Shown: positions 1-64,000 of the stretch, piece by piece
Layout: each line of letters begins with the position of its first letter
Position numbering within the stretch: the first letter of the stretch is position 1
Source: Glandiceps talaboti
Lineage: Eukaryota; Hemichordata; Enteropneusta; Spengelidae
Assembly: GCF_964340395.1 (NCBI RefSeq)
Contig: NC_135551.1
Coordinates: forward strand, 22,900,503-22,964,502
Length of the DNA stretch: 64,000 nucleotides
Direction of reading: 5' to 3'
The notes under the pieces: generated by a model
Told to the model about the DNA's origin: nothing
The model's database searches: none
The model's input: only the letters and a program-made list of their open reading frames with translations
Position numbers and translations under genes: made by a program

Positions 1-1934
1 CGTTAAATTACACTTAAAATGGGGTTATTAAAGCAAATCTTGACTGAGGAAGTGATCTCTTTACAATATGTCAAAAGTGGAAAAAATCTGACAGTCTATT
101 TTGGACGTTGATGCAAGAACCCACGTTTGTTAAATACGAGAAAGTGATTTGACAGTTTAACAAGCACCAACTGGGATACTTGCTTTGAAATCTACCAGCC
201 TCCAGTGCACTACGCCTTATCAATTCTTTGGCAGCAAATGGACGCGCTATTAAAATACTTCCCCTCTAAACCTGATAACTGTTCTCCCTACGGTTCAGAA
301 ATTCTTAATAGACGAAAAGAAACAGCTATTGACAGTTTTTAAAGTATTCAAGTTTTAGGCAGTGCGTAATTCGGTAGTCTATCACTATGCAAACAAAGTC
401 CATTCGTACTCCACTAAGCCGTGATTGCCGCATATGTGGGATGGCCTCAGACTGAGCGTAATTTCAAATATCCGTGATATCTGCAGTAAAATAAACACTC
501 ATCTCCAGAATGTGTGAAGTGCTCAAAACTGCACTTGGTGGGCCGACTTAAACAGGCTGTGTATTTCGACGGCAAAATTTAATATTCGTCCCATGACGAC
601 GAAAAGAGAAGACGCCGCCTAGTGATACGCGACTATGAAAAATGGCAATAAAATGGCGTCTCTTGTAAGCCTCGCTGATGTATGGCCTACTCGTGATAGA
701 TTTGCCAACACGATTACCGATTTATCGAGACAAAGCTTTCCAGTAACTTGCTCATTAGCAAAGGGCACATTCTCCCAATACTTAACGATAGTCAAACGTC
801 TTAGTACAAATCGGCACCGTCCTCCACTGGCATTATGTTCTTGATGGATGGGGGGCCTTGGGATCAGAGTGTCATACTTATTTCACATTTGAAGTATTTG
901 TTTCAACAAGCCGTAATATTACAACAGTCGGGACCGAATCTCACATTTCGTGTCTGTTGTTTATTTGACCGGGATGTTGAAAGTCCCAGTCACGACGCAC
1001 ACTTTCCAGATTGCGTTATCATTTCCTTTGTACAGCAACACCATGTAATGTGGTTGTTTCCATATTGGGGTTTTGGATGGCACAACGCCAGGACCAAATT
1101 CCGTAAAAAGTTACGTCCAGAACAAAGATAGAGAGAGAGAAGCCACTCCGTCCAAATATCCCTCGACGTACATTCTACACCGTGTTTTACATCGCATTCA
1201 ATTTAAAAGGGTAGACAGTGGTGTTTTTATTACCATCATAATGAACCCAATTACACGTCGACAACTAACGTATAATTACTGTTTACACAATGTCACAATA
1301 GCGATGTTTTAACTTTCGGGGCATTCGTGTAGAAAAAAGTACACCAACTGGCGCATTACATTGTTATTGAAACACCAGTTACCCGTTAGTGAATTTCTAT
1401 TCTACCATCACTTTCTAATCGAAACCACTAATGTTGTCGGAGAATATTGATCCACTGATTGGAAATTATTCACTACCCTAGGGAGTCCAGTCGGTGGATG
1501 GTAGATGCTCAGTGAAGAATTGACGTATTCTCAATCACTTCATTCGTACCATCCATGTTGATTTCAGGTGACACCCTACGAAGACAGCCCTGACCAGGAG
1601 AGTGTTGTTGATGCCAATATTTTGTGCCATTCAACGGATAACAATGACGACCATTTTCCGCTTTTCATCGTGTGTTCTGTCATAGTTATATTTTTACACT
1701 GGGACGTTTTATCCTGGAATGGCAACGGACAGGGAGCGATCTTCACTGGAAACGTGGATTGTTTGTGTGCATTTTAAATTTGAACTCGTAGAAACTTGTC
1801 GTTGATGTGTGTGTGTGTGTGTAAACGATTACTATACCCAAAGGAAGGAACCGAATTGACTACTCCAATCCAATTCTACATTTTAATTCGTTATCAGCTG
1901 TGAACTATTGTGTGAGGAAAGAACAACACATAAC
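1..1934. other. Upstream flank and 5' UTR, no gene recognised
   Basis: No open frame here resembles a known protein; the short frames are near chance length. The last ~50 nt before the ATG must be transcribed leader or further 5' UTR. I could not place a transcription start or a convincing TATA box. A short GT run lies at 1806-1822 and a small GA run near 1126-1141. Confidence 0.5.
1806..1822 (+). repeat. (GT)n microsatellite
   Basis: Short GT dinucleotide run about 110 nt upstream of the start codon. Confidence 0.9.
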
Positions 1935-54343
<52,409 letters not shown>

Positions 54344-55155
54344 CAAACACCAACTGGCAAGGAGTTCAATAATCCAAGGAAAAAAGATAATGTTTTCCTG
54401 TGTCTTCCAATCTGCTGTTGTTTATCGCTTGTGCATGCCCGTACTTGGTGCAACTCCAACTGGCTGCCAATCACGAAACGCTCGTGCAACATGTGACCAA
54501 AAGGAGAACAAACGATTCTTCGTTTAAATGTGACTGGAAATGGGACGGGTCGATTGGTGCTTCAGTTTCTCAACATGACAATGCACATGGTTCACGGTGT
54601 ATACAGCACAACTCGTCATGGATAATACTTTGGTTTCGTCGTCAACTGCGACTTACCTACTTTTCAAGTTCGAGTATGCAAAGCGAGCAATACTGTGTAC
54701 GTAGGAGTGTTTTAGCTATAATTGTTCACCAAACTCATTGAAAATACAATGAAACAGTACTTTTATATACTTATTTTGTATTATGATGTTTGTATAACTA
54801 TACCTCTAACAGAAGAAAGTATGTGCACAAGCACGATACAGTGTGCTGGGCACGTTCAATTTTAGAACAATAGTTTTCAACTAGCAGGCTATACAGGTAG
54901 ATTGCGAGTAGCTGTCGGTCATTTACCCGAAGAATGTACATGTACACCTTTTCTAAAAGATACACAAAAGTTTAACATAAAATTGTCATTTTATCAAATA
55001 TTTCTTTAGACGGCTATAAAACACATTTGACATGTATGTTGGTTGGCTGGCTGGCCGAAAATCAAGCACGCAGAAACCTGCTAATATCGATGTTGTGTGT
55101 AGAATTTAAATTCGTATTTAAAATATTTAAAATAAAATGGGGTCTTTTTATTGAG
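54344..55155 (+). other. Probable 3' UTR of the kainate receptor
   Basis: This follows the TAA at 54341. The first AATAAA in the direction of transcription is at 55131-55136, followed by the T-rich GGTCTTTTTATTG. The exact cleavage site is inferred. No other gene is seen in this stretch. Confidence 0.4.
55131..55136 (+). terminator. Candidate poly(A) signal AATAAA
   Basis: First canonical hexamer after the stop codon, 788 nt downstream, with a U/GU-rich stretch just after it. Further hexamers lie near 55223 and 55595 and could be alternatives. Confidence 0.4.
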
Positions 55156-55301
55156 TTGAATTAAGGATTTTCGAAAGGCAATTTGACATACTAAAATGTA
55201 TGTCATAGATGGATTGACAAATAAACACTAACAAACTTAAAAAGAATAGAATGAATATTTATTTTTCTGGAAGTTGAATTTCTCACTATGATACGAATAA
55301 A

Positions 55302-55459
55302 TGAATGATTGAATGAATGAATGAATGAATGAATGAGTGTGAGTGAGTGAGTGAGTGAGTGAGTGAGTGAGTGAGTGAGTGAGTGAGTGAGTGAATGAAT
55401 GAATGAATGGGTGTGAGTGAGTGAGTGAGTGAGTGAGTGAGTGAATGAATGAATGAATG
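55302..55459 (+). repeat. Compound (GAAT)n/(GAGT)n microsatellite
   Basis: GAAT and GAGT blocks alternate (GAAT, GAGT, GAAT, GAGT, GAAT), suggesting block duplication within the array. Confidence 0.95.
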
Positions 55460-55859
55460 TCATTTACACGTTGCGCTGACAGTTTGCATGAACATTTTTG
55501 TATTGTGGACCCACAAGTAGAGTTAGACTACTCCTTTACCACACATCATTTTTGTGTTTATTTAGTCATATTAATCAGCTATTTAAAAATAATGAAATAA
55601 AATTATAATTGAGTTTCAAAGAATTGACAATTCTATAAAAATGACGCTATGAGTCGAATGCAAATTTATTTTCTTTTCATAAAAGTTTTATTGTTACTAT
55701 GGTATGAATATATTATGTTGAATTATCAATATTATGGTTGCATCTTGATGATCATGTATTTATGACATACTTTTGTAGATTTTTAATTACGTAAATGTTT
55801 CAGTTTGGCAAGAGTGGATTAACAGTTATATTTTTTCATTTCTGAATAGACTGTAAGAC

Positions 55860-55940
55860 ACGTCGTGTCGCTCCGCCCTCACCGGCCTCCTCTCTCGTGA
55901 GAGGGATTGACCAATGTGTGAGGGCGCCCCGTCACGACGT
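55860..55940. repeat. GC-rich imperfect hairpin
   Basis: The left arm 55860-55882 (ACGTCGTGTCG...CCCTCAC) and right arm 55918-55940 (GTGAGGG...CACGACGT) pair at 19 of 23 positions. The 35-nt loop contains a second small palindrome, CTCTCGTGAGAG. It stands out from the AT-rich flank. It could be a short inverted-repeat element or a structured transcript. Confidence 0.7.
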
Positions 55941-55999
55941 ACCTAACACATAATTTCTGAACTGATGAAATATTTGTAGATGAGTATCGATGATTCCAT

Positions 56000-56540
56000 G
56001 TTCCAAGTAATGACACATACGAATTTCTAGAAAACTGTCAGATGTTAAAAGTGAATCTCTAAGAATCTATTATGACTTGCGTGAGTTCATAAAGATCTGA
56101 AATGGCACATGTGAGTTTCGAGACATCTTTGAAATGACTGTGATTAAGTCAGTGAGTTTCGTGCATACCATGAAATAAAATATGTGAGTTCCTAGGAACC
56201 TGGGAATATCTCGTATAATTTTCCATTGAAATGACAAAAATGACTTTAAAATTATTTGGCATTTGAGTGTCGAGAATGCCATACTATGAAATATCTAGTG
56301 TAAGTTTGTAGACTCCTATGAATTCATGTTCGTGAATTTGATATTACTTTGACACGTGCGTTCCGAGAATGCAGTGAGATTCTAGGAACCTGTGAATGTC
56401 TCATGTTAGTCTCTAGCAGCCTACCAAATGATAAACACGAGTTTTCTCAAAACTTATATAATGGCATACTTGAGTTTCCAGAAGCATTACGTGAATGTTT
56501 CCTAAATTCTATGAAATGACAAATGTGAGTTTCTTTCAAA
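56000..56540 (+). repeat. Decayed tandem repeat, unit about 50 bp
   Basis: About ten diverged units follow a pattern like GTGAGTTTCTAGAA..CTATGAAATGAC, for example GTGAGTTTCGAGACATCTTTGA, GTGAGTTCCTAGGAACCTG and GTGAGTTTCTTTC. Spacing varies between units. It has no coding capacity; an old minisatellite is the simplest reading. Confidence 0.55.
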
Positions 56541-57072
56541 CTAATTTTGGCCGTCTATGTTTCAGTAGTAACATACTTACTACACGATCTACATCGAAGT
56601 GATATTGTTTTCAGAATGGCGACGAATCCATCATGAAAAATCAAATTATGGCGTTTGATACAAGACACTGTACTTTGCCTAACATAAAAGCAGAAAGATT
56701 TCCTTGCGTGACCAACTCCAAATGAACCTATCGGTTTTATAGCTGGCTGTCGTCTTCTTCGTTTTTGTTTGACTGATTTGTTGTTTTTTATGGAGGAGGG
56801 GATAGTATACCACCCACAAACAAGGTTATAAACTTAGCGTATACCATTTTATTCTCAAGGATTGAATTCCATCAATTTGAACTTGTGCGTTGCAATTTAT
56901 TTTGAGGTCAAAGGTCAAACGTTAACTTGCAAATGACAAATCAGAGAGAATCTTTTGAAATGTTATGAAATCCATTATCTATATTTTCTCAACTTCATGA
57001 ACATTTTTCGTCCAGACCTGTCTTAGTGCTAGTAATATAATTATCGCAATCCAGGGTTTTGTTAACGTCAAT

Positions 57073-57318
57073 AGGGAACTTGCAAACCCGCCATGTTGAA
57101 TGTTGCATCATTGGAAATGTGATAATAAATACTAATCAACTAGCATTGTAAACAATAATGTTACATTGTTTGTAACCACAAATAATCAATTCATAGTCAC
57201 CCTGACCATTGTGGGAGGTTTATTTTATCGATAGCTCCAGATTAGGTATTACGATAACCACAGATAATCCCATAGTCCTTTGCAGCTGAGCATGCTCAGT
57301 CTGGATTGCAAGTTCCCT
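57073..57318 (-). mobile_element. 246-bp inverted-repeat element (MITE), copy D
   Basis: Same orientation as copy B, with both ends intact, about 2.7 kb downstream of the receptor stop codon. It is flanked by AAT on the left and ATT on the right, which may extend the inverted repeat to 16 bp. Confidence 0.8.
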
Positions 57319-59454
57319 ATTGTGAACTATTGCCAGATGAGAAAATATGTCAAACGTTTTGCCGAGGTTTGTCTCTTTGAATATTGCAAAACTGTTGTCA
57401 GAGATCTAGAGTCAGAGGGACTTTTAGAAAGATTACCTGGATTTTACAATATAAATAAATATTCGTTTTCAAAAAAATATGTAATATGTGGATTATGGAA
57501 AACAACATCCATCGAGTGATCATTAGTTAAATATATATTTGTAACTATGTAGACAAAGCCAGGTTTCCAGTTGGCAACATGTCTAAATTAATAACACTGT
57601 GAAAACCAATCACAAGAAGTCACCAAAAGACAAAGCAAATAAATGTTGTCCCTCACATGATGCTACTATTGACGAAGGCCTTGATATTCAATATGCAAAT
57701 TACCAAATGAAACATGCATAAACTATGATGACTGAAAATGTAAACTGCAAGTAAGGAAATGTATGTATGTCATGCTATGTATCATTAATATGTACATAAC
57801 ACAGATGTTGTACTTTCTCTTATGCTAATGAGGCAGTTAGGCCAACACAGCGTTATATTATGCATATTAATCAGTTCATCGACATGTGAGTAGCGAGACC
57901 AATATTACTTTCCTTCACATAAGAGTTTGATATTTTATATAAAGCTATAAACGCACAACTTTGAGTAGCTGGACGACTATAGAGATACATTTAAGCATAA
58001 CTTCTTTTTTCTTCTATAAACTGTGTAATGATCCTGAATTGTAGAGGGGTTTGTTTTCTTTCAACCTTTACTGTCTCTCTGTATCAACATCCACAACATT
58101 GGAGCTGATTACCAACTCATCCGTACAAGCTTCGAGAGGCTAGAGCAGTATTTTGTATTAAAGTTATCTACTTCAGTTTTTCTTCGTGAAAACTTGCGGA
58201 ATCTGGGGTGGGGGATATTCGCACATATATCACCCCCGCCCCCATGTGACCCAACATGTCATTTTGCTGCAACTTATTGATCAATCAGAATGGTGTTTTT
58301 ATACCAACTATTAGGAGAAGCTTCGCTTAAAGGATAAATGGAAGCAACCATCTTAGCTCATGTAAGGAATAACGACGATGGGTCGATTGCTACCAAACAA
58401 ATTATCAGTGTGGAAGAGGGGATGGGACAGAATTAGAAAGTGTTTATTCTGCACGTATCTAAACTTCTATTTCAATTTAATATGCAGAAAGGATGCAACA
58501 AAGTACCAATGTCTAAATGTTTCGGACTCGTCAACAATTTCCGCTGGTGACGAAACTCTTCGTTTACTCTAGTGAGTTTTCAAAAGTAAAACATACTCAC
58601 TTATCTAGTTTCCATAGTAACATATTCATTTGTTATTATTTGCTCAAAGGATTGAATGGTGTTAGCCTCCATACATCATAGCAGTCTGGATTTTCAACCT
58701 GACAAGTGTTCTCTTCACAGTCCGAGAACTTAGTATTTTGGGCCATGCTTCATTGTCTGCAAGGTGAGGAAAGAAAATCACCCAAAAATTAGCATACGCC
58801 TGTTGGTTGAGATTATTTTATTTTACAAAGGACATTTCCGTATACGACCGACAAGGTAGCATCCGGATATGTAATTTGACACAAGCAACACAATATCAAC
58901 AAAATAACCCATCACGTGACGTTCGACCAATCAGACTCTACGCATGGTATTCATGATGAATACTTAATTAAAAATGCTGAGTTTGCAGGTTGTGTGGAGG
59001 GAACTCTTGGCAGGTTAACTATCTTGCCTTTACGGAGGTTAGATTGTTTTGTTTGTCATTAAGATTTGTATGGGATCTATACTCACAATGATAACTTCCC
59101 AGGAGTCCAACAACGAATATGAGTTATTATTCTTACCTGTAACTCCCAGTCGATTGGACATTGTCAGCTGGTTTTGACAATTTTCAAGACAGATTTAGCT
59201 CAACTATATTCTACGAATATTTTATGAATTATATGTGTACTCCTACATTCAGAATAATTTGTTTGGTGTTTCTTTTCTATTCAATTCTCACATTTATTTC
59301 AAATCATAATAATTTTGGTGGAGTTATACCTTAATCATTGATATACATTGTAACTGTTAAGTGTTTCATCAGAATTTGGAAATTTTCAAAGAGCATTTTA
59401 AAAAAAGTATTATTTAGATTATACTATTTATAGTGTAAATGCCTAGTTGTTGTT

Positions 59455-59475
59455 ATTTTTATTATTATTATTATT
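59455..59475 (+). repeat. (ATT)n microsatellite
   Basis: Short ATT run in the downstream flank. Confidence 0.85.
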
Positions 59476-60424
59476 GTGATAACTTCATCTTGAAGCCTCA
59501 TATTCTTCTTAGGTAGTAATATATCTCTTATACTGTTTGTTTAGTATAAAGTCACTTTTAGTTTAAACCAGGAAGCTCATTTTTAAGCGAGATGTTACTC
59601 AATATATTTTATAGTTAATCTTTAACCTGTCGTTGCATGCGTTGTTCCAGCTCTAATGAACTCAGAAGGCATAGAGTTATATGCATGTAGATCAACCACG
59701 TTAACAAGTCACTATTCTTAGTTCAGCAAAATACTAGGAGTGTGGCCTTCAATTTCAAAATGGCGGAAACGTTGTCACCAAGCTCTAGAACACTACCGTT
59801 GTCTTTCTTTGATCCTATATAGAGCTTAAATAATTCCTGTCTAATTAACTTTTTTACCGAAGAAAGTATCAAGAGTAAACTGTCTGAATCAAATTAAAAT
59901 GGATTGTTCTTACAGTTAGATAGGAAACAACACATAGAAACATTTATTTCTGTAACTTCTCCGTTTTCCCATTACACTTCATTTTCCTTATTAATACGTC
60001 TGACAGTGTTGTAAGCAAGCTAATGAAAGTTTACACAGCGTTTATGGAATGTGTCTGCCATTTAGAAATAAAAGTATCAAGTAATAATAAAATTTGTCAT
60101 GGTCTATTCATTCATTGGTTATTTAGGGGGAGTACTCTCCTAGAAAAGTTATGAAAGACGGCGGGAAGAGACGGCGGGAGGGGTGGCCATCATGCAAGAA
60201 GAAATTGCCACCGCTTTTTCAGATAGCAACAAAAACAACAGCTTTTTCAGATAGTAACCTACTATCTCTTTTCAGACAGCATATGTATAATAGACACCAA
60301 AGGGATTTGACAAGCAAAAATCTCATCTCGATGACGTTGTTTGAATTGGTGAAATTACCAAGACCGAAATCATTTACTTATGAGTAGCAAATCAGAATCC
60401 GTCTTACAAGTTATGCAAGAGTCA

Positions 60425-60765
60425 ATGCAATGCCCGAGGGACTCCACCTCGGGCGATACGGGACAAATGTGGGGGATTAGACCGTGTTTGCCATGAAACA
60501 ATGCCCAAGGGGGTGGGGGCAATTGCCTCATATTGACCTCCCTAGTCATTTCCACGGACGTAAAAGAGTCACAGTGGTTGTGTGTCAGTCAGAATTTGTG
60601 AATGCCCCACCCATTGGGGTGGGGGAAATGTTGGGAGTTTTACTTGTTTTAGGTGGGGATTTTCCAGAATGTCTTGCCCCAGGGGTGGGGCATTTGACAA
60701 ATTTTATAAAACTAATTTCCAAATCCCCTACTATGCCCCGAGGTTGGGGTGGGGGTTGACATTGA
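60425..60765 (+). repeat. G-rich degenerate repeat (CCC..GGGGTGGGG units)
   Basis: The motif TGCCC(C) followed by GGGGTGGGG recurs about five times (near 60430, 60502, 60605, 60676 and 60735) at 60-100-nt spacing, for example TGCCCCAGGGGTGGGGCATT. Short open frames across it (60484-60759, 60582-60791) reflect the repeat. Confidence 0.5.
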
Positions 60766-61310
60766 CTCGTGCATTAACATTCGAGGATTGAAATTACAGA
60801 GAGATCGAACGTTTACCCCCAAACAATATTTAATACCGAAAAAATCGTTGTAATTCATTGCTGTCTCATATTCTCCGTTCAACGTACTAAAAGTTGCTTT
60901 GTCTAAATCTCAACCTACCTAGGTACCTGTGTTGACCAACACCGGTAATTAGTTCTCGTTGACATGATAACAATTTCAAAGAAAAATTGTTACTTTGTAA
61001 CTCATGTCTCTGTCTGACCCTGTTTTGGAAGGTTCTTAACCTACATACAATTTGTTAATAGTATTACACATATACTCGTATTATTTTTCGTGTTTTCTGA
61101 AATTCTCCCCGCCGCTTGAAATTTCTTCTCCTGTGACCACAGCAAATCGACGTTTCTCTATTTTCTTCATGTTATAGGTTACTCGGCCAGTACGCTGGGC
61201 CACGTGTGTCGAACGTTGACCTAGTTCATACAAGTCAACACATAGTTATATATTTGTTACAGTGTAGCGAAAGATGAATAAACTTGGTGTGTTGCTTCCT
61301 GTCTATTCTT

Positions 61311-61368
61311 TCCCATACCAGTACAGTATCGCGGCATTTTCCCATACCAGTACAGTATCGCGGCATTC
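61311..61368 (+). repeat. 29-bp tandem duplication
   Basis: Two adjacent copies of a 29-nt unit starting TCCCATACCAGTACAGTATC, identical except at the last base. This indicates a recent local duplication. Confidence 0.9.
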
Positions 61369-63181
61369 TCTTTCTTTTCTTACCGCTGACTATCATGGCT
61401 TATATTTCGCTGAAAGTTTAGTGTATGAGATTTATTTACTCACTCGTGATTGGCTGAAGTGCTCATTTTCACACGTCAGTCACACTGGTTACGCCTACCT
61501 TGGGTACAAACGACAATAACATACAGTAGGAGGAGGTAAATAAAGACATTGTACCAAGTTCACCACATCAAATTTTAATCAGGTTGGTCTCTGATTTTCT
61601 TCTGGTGATTTCATTGGATAATGATACCTTTCTGACCAACCATTTCTTTACATTTATTGGTATTAGATCTTTGCGAATCTGTATTTGGACCAGCTGGTAA
61701 ATCTCACCTTCATTGGGAGATCCATGGAGGTCTCCTCTCTTATACCTCCATGTGTAACTGGGTCATGTTCAGAGTTGAACACCGCAATATCGAAAAACTT
61801 TGTGGCTGCCAAAATCTTAGTATAAATATTTCAAGTATTTCTAAAAGTGAGGTGACCATATTTCTTTCTCAGAATTTTTTTTTTTTTTGCTGTATGCCTG
61901 CCTAATCCAGGAAGCTGCAAAAGCTCTTGGAAACTGCAATTGTTGACATCAATCTTTGACATTTTTTCCAACTGAATGAACTCAAATGGTCAAACAAAAG
62001 ACAATTACTTGAATAAAACCCTATTTAAACAATGAAAGTGAAACTTGAAAAAAATGACTTAGTACCCTTTAATGAATAAACCTAACAGTAAAATACTCTC
62101 TACCTTAAATTTCACTAGAAAAATACTTATTAGTGGAGAATAACAATAACATTTATTGCTGAAACTGTTATCAACAATTGTCAGAGACAAGAACGTCGGA
62201 ACTATCAAATAAACAAATGATTGGGAGGGGGTTAAAATTCGACAAATATATTTTCCTATCAAAAAGAAAAAAAAATGTGAACTGTAAATTTTAACAAAAT
62301 ATTATTAGCTAACTTTAACATTTTAGTTCAATATTGATGAACAGGAAGTCGAAGTAAAAAAGGAAATCCAATGATCAAATCTAACCATACGTACAAATGG
62401 TTGTCTCAGAAGCAGACGACAACGGACCGTTTAGCGAGTGAATGGAAAGTACGCGCTCGAGACCTATTATCCATACTTTCAGTAAAATATCTCAAAATTG
62501 GAGTTGAAAATTTAGTAACATTTTGATAAATATGTTTAACTTATATAAATAGAATAATTTGAATGTTAAAATTTTGCTAAAATATGAACATTAAATCTTA
62601 AAACTTTTAGATTAAAATGTGTATTGTGATGACCGCTGAAAAAAAAGATCGATCGACAATTTTACACGAAACAGCCGTAAAAATCACACAAATGTGTTAT
62701 TCGACCGAAAAATTGCATGAAATTGTGAGGAATTTAATAAGTAAATTAATTAATCCAAAATTATCGCCTAAATAGCTGATATTTAAAAGTTACGGCCTTT
62801 TTTTGGTCGAAAATTTCACAAAGGAGAACACTTCAGCACGCGACCAAAATATTTATTTTTTACGTTTTTAACACTAAAAACACGATATTCACTATTGAAC
62901 GTAAATATCTTACAAATTAACAAAGAAATGAATCTTACAATTGTTATTTGATAAACAATTTCAGTCCGAAACATTTCAAAAAAGATGGCAAAATTATATT
63001 GATTCCACACCAAAGGATCTGTCGCGTGCAACGGCACTAAGTAGTGACAATCCTGGTTTAAAATAAATAAAAAAACTGTCGGAGAATCCCGGCAACAGAC
63101 TTGAAAATTCGTCGACAGCGCCAGTAAATTCTTATACACTCTATAATACTTAGAATACCAATACTCAAAGGATATTCTTAC

Positions 63182-63563
63182 CCATCCAAGTGCAGTTTAT
63201 ATCACTGGCTGTAAACGGAGCCGTGTGTACCAACGTGTTTTCCTGCAGTAATAAGTGAGTGCCAGGGTCTGCATCTGCCGGGCAAGTTCCCGTATGTAGC
63301 GTTATCATATTTACGTACTTCGGAACCATTCGGGAGACTTCAGTCGTCAACGATGACACGCAACCTCCTCGTTCGTCTACAAGTCCATAGAGGCTAACAT
63401 AGTGGTATAGGGGAAGCAGGGGGAATCGAAGACAGCAAGCTCCTACGCATCGCACCGGAAGCTGTGGAGGTACGGTAGCGCTGCGTAGCTCGAGCTTGGG
63501 GGAAACAGCACGTGCATTGTCGATAATGAATGCAGCAGGTACAGGTGCAGTTGAAACTTCCAG
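63182..63563 (-). CDS. Possible internal exon of an unidentified neighbouring gene
   Basis: On the - strand a 382-nt stretch is open for 127 codons and is much richer in GC than its surroundings. It is bounded by a pyrimidine-rich acceptor (CCTGTGCTCTCAG|CTG, exon start at 63563) and a good donor (TGGATGG|GTAAGA, exon end at 63182), with a coding length consistent with phase 0 to phase 1. The translation contains PVRCVGACCLRFPLLPLYHY and several Cys residues, but I do not recognise a family. No partner exons were found in the window. It could instead be a GC-rich promoter or repeat. Confidence 0.3.
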
Positions 63564-63598
63564 CTGAGAGCACAGGGAGCCCAGGAATCGCAACTAAA

Positions 63599-63637
63599 CA
63601 TACATACATACATACATACATACATACATACATACAT

Positions 63638-63700
<63 letters not shown>

Positions 63701-63770
63701 TACATACATACATACATACATACATACATACATACATACATACATACATACATACATACACACACATACA
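63599..63770 (+). repeat. (ACAT)n/(AC)n/(ACAT)n microsatellite
   Basis: An AC core lies between two ACAT blocks. On the - strand it sits just upstream of the candidate exon at 63182-63563. Confidence 0.97.
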
Positions 63771-64000
63771 TTTGATTTTCGAAAAAATAATTGTTGCCTG
63801 CCAAGAGTAGGAAAAATCAATTTACTGACCAAATCAAGACAAAAAAAATGTTTCCAGGGTATGAGAGAGAAACAAATTGTACTGCAAGTGCATAGTCATA
63901 TTCCCAGGTACACGTGTTTCTGGCGCGGCGCCGCCGCCTATGGTGGCTGGACGTAAACTTGTCAAAGGTTTATACTAACTGTTGCCAAATGCTGAAACAA

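Larger units (their letters stand above)
55156..63181. other. Downstream flank, no convincing gene
   Basis: Apart from the hairpin, MITE copy D and the decayed, G-rich and duplicated repeats listed separately, this is AT-rich sequence with only short frames. I could not support a protein or RNA gene here. Confidence 0.6.

Noticed and set aside
1568-1777. Possible upstream exon after a TTTCAG acceptor
   Set aside because: The frame does not reach a plausible donor leading into the receptor leader, and the real start at 1935 has its own in-frame upstream stop at 1884.

Overview
The window is a piece of an animal nuclear genome: AT-rich, dominated by long introns, microsatellites and small non-autonomous transposable elements. 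Its one clear gene is a complete ionotropic glutamate receptor subunit of the kainate (GluK/GRIK) type on the + strand. I assembled it by hand from reading frame, GT/AG splice sites and knowledge of the family: 14 coding exons from an ATG at 1935 to a TAA at 54341-54343, 2727 coding nt including the stop, 908 residues. All 13 introns are GT-AG and all junction phases agree. The organism is most likely a marine invertebrate, either a lophotrochozoan or an invertebrate deuterostome. That rests on gene structure and repeat types (a bivalve 'pearl'/HINE-like element, tetranucleotide ACAT arrays, a tRNA-derived SINE) and is not a firm assignment.

Layout. 1-1934: upstream flank and 5' UTR, no gene recognised. 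1935-2016: exon 1 (signal peptide). 2017-12764: intron 1 (10.7 kb), with a ~1.03 kb pearl-like element at 7488-8518. 12765-12929: exon 2. 12930-43085: intron 2 (30.2 kb), holding a 45-bp minisatellite, a SINE, MITE-like elements, several interspersed repeats and many microsatellites. 43086-54343: exons 3-14, tightly packed with introns of 0.4-1.5 kb. 54344 to about 55150: 3' UTR with a candidate poly(A) signal. 55150-64000: downstream flank with a GC-rich hairpin, decayed tandem repeats, a fourth MITE copy and, at 63182-63563, a GC-rich open frame on the - strand that could be an exon of a neighbouring gene.

The encoded receptor has every part of a functional glutamate-gated cation channel subunit: signal peptide, amino-terminal domain, S1/S2 ligand-binding lobes with the Tyr/Pro/Thr/Arg/Ser/Thr/Glu agonist contacts, M1, the pore loop with a genomically encoded Gln at the Q/R site, M3 with [10 protein letters not shown]4 and a short cytoplasmic tail. 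Its pore, M3 and part of S2 sit on one unusually long 561-nt exon. Four copies of a ~247-bp inverted-repeat element lie in and near the gene; an oppositely oriented pair brackets exons 7-9. I found no operon-like cluster, CRISPR array or defence system. The most interesting items are the receptor's exon architecture, the inverted MITE pair, the pearl-like element and the unassigned - strand open frame.
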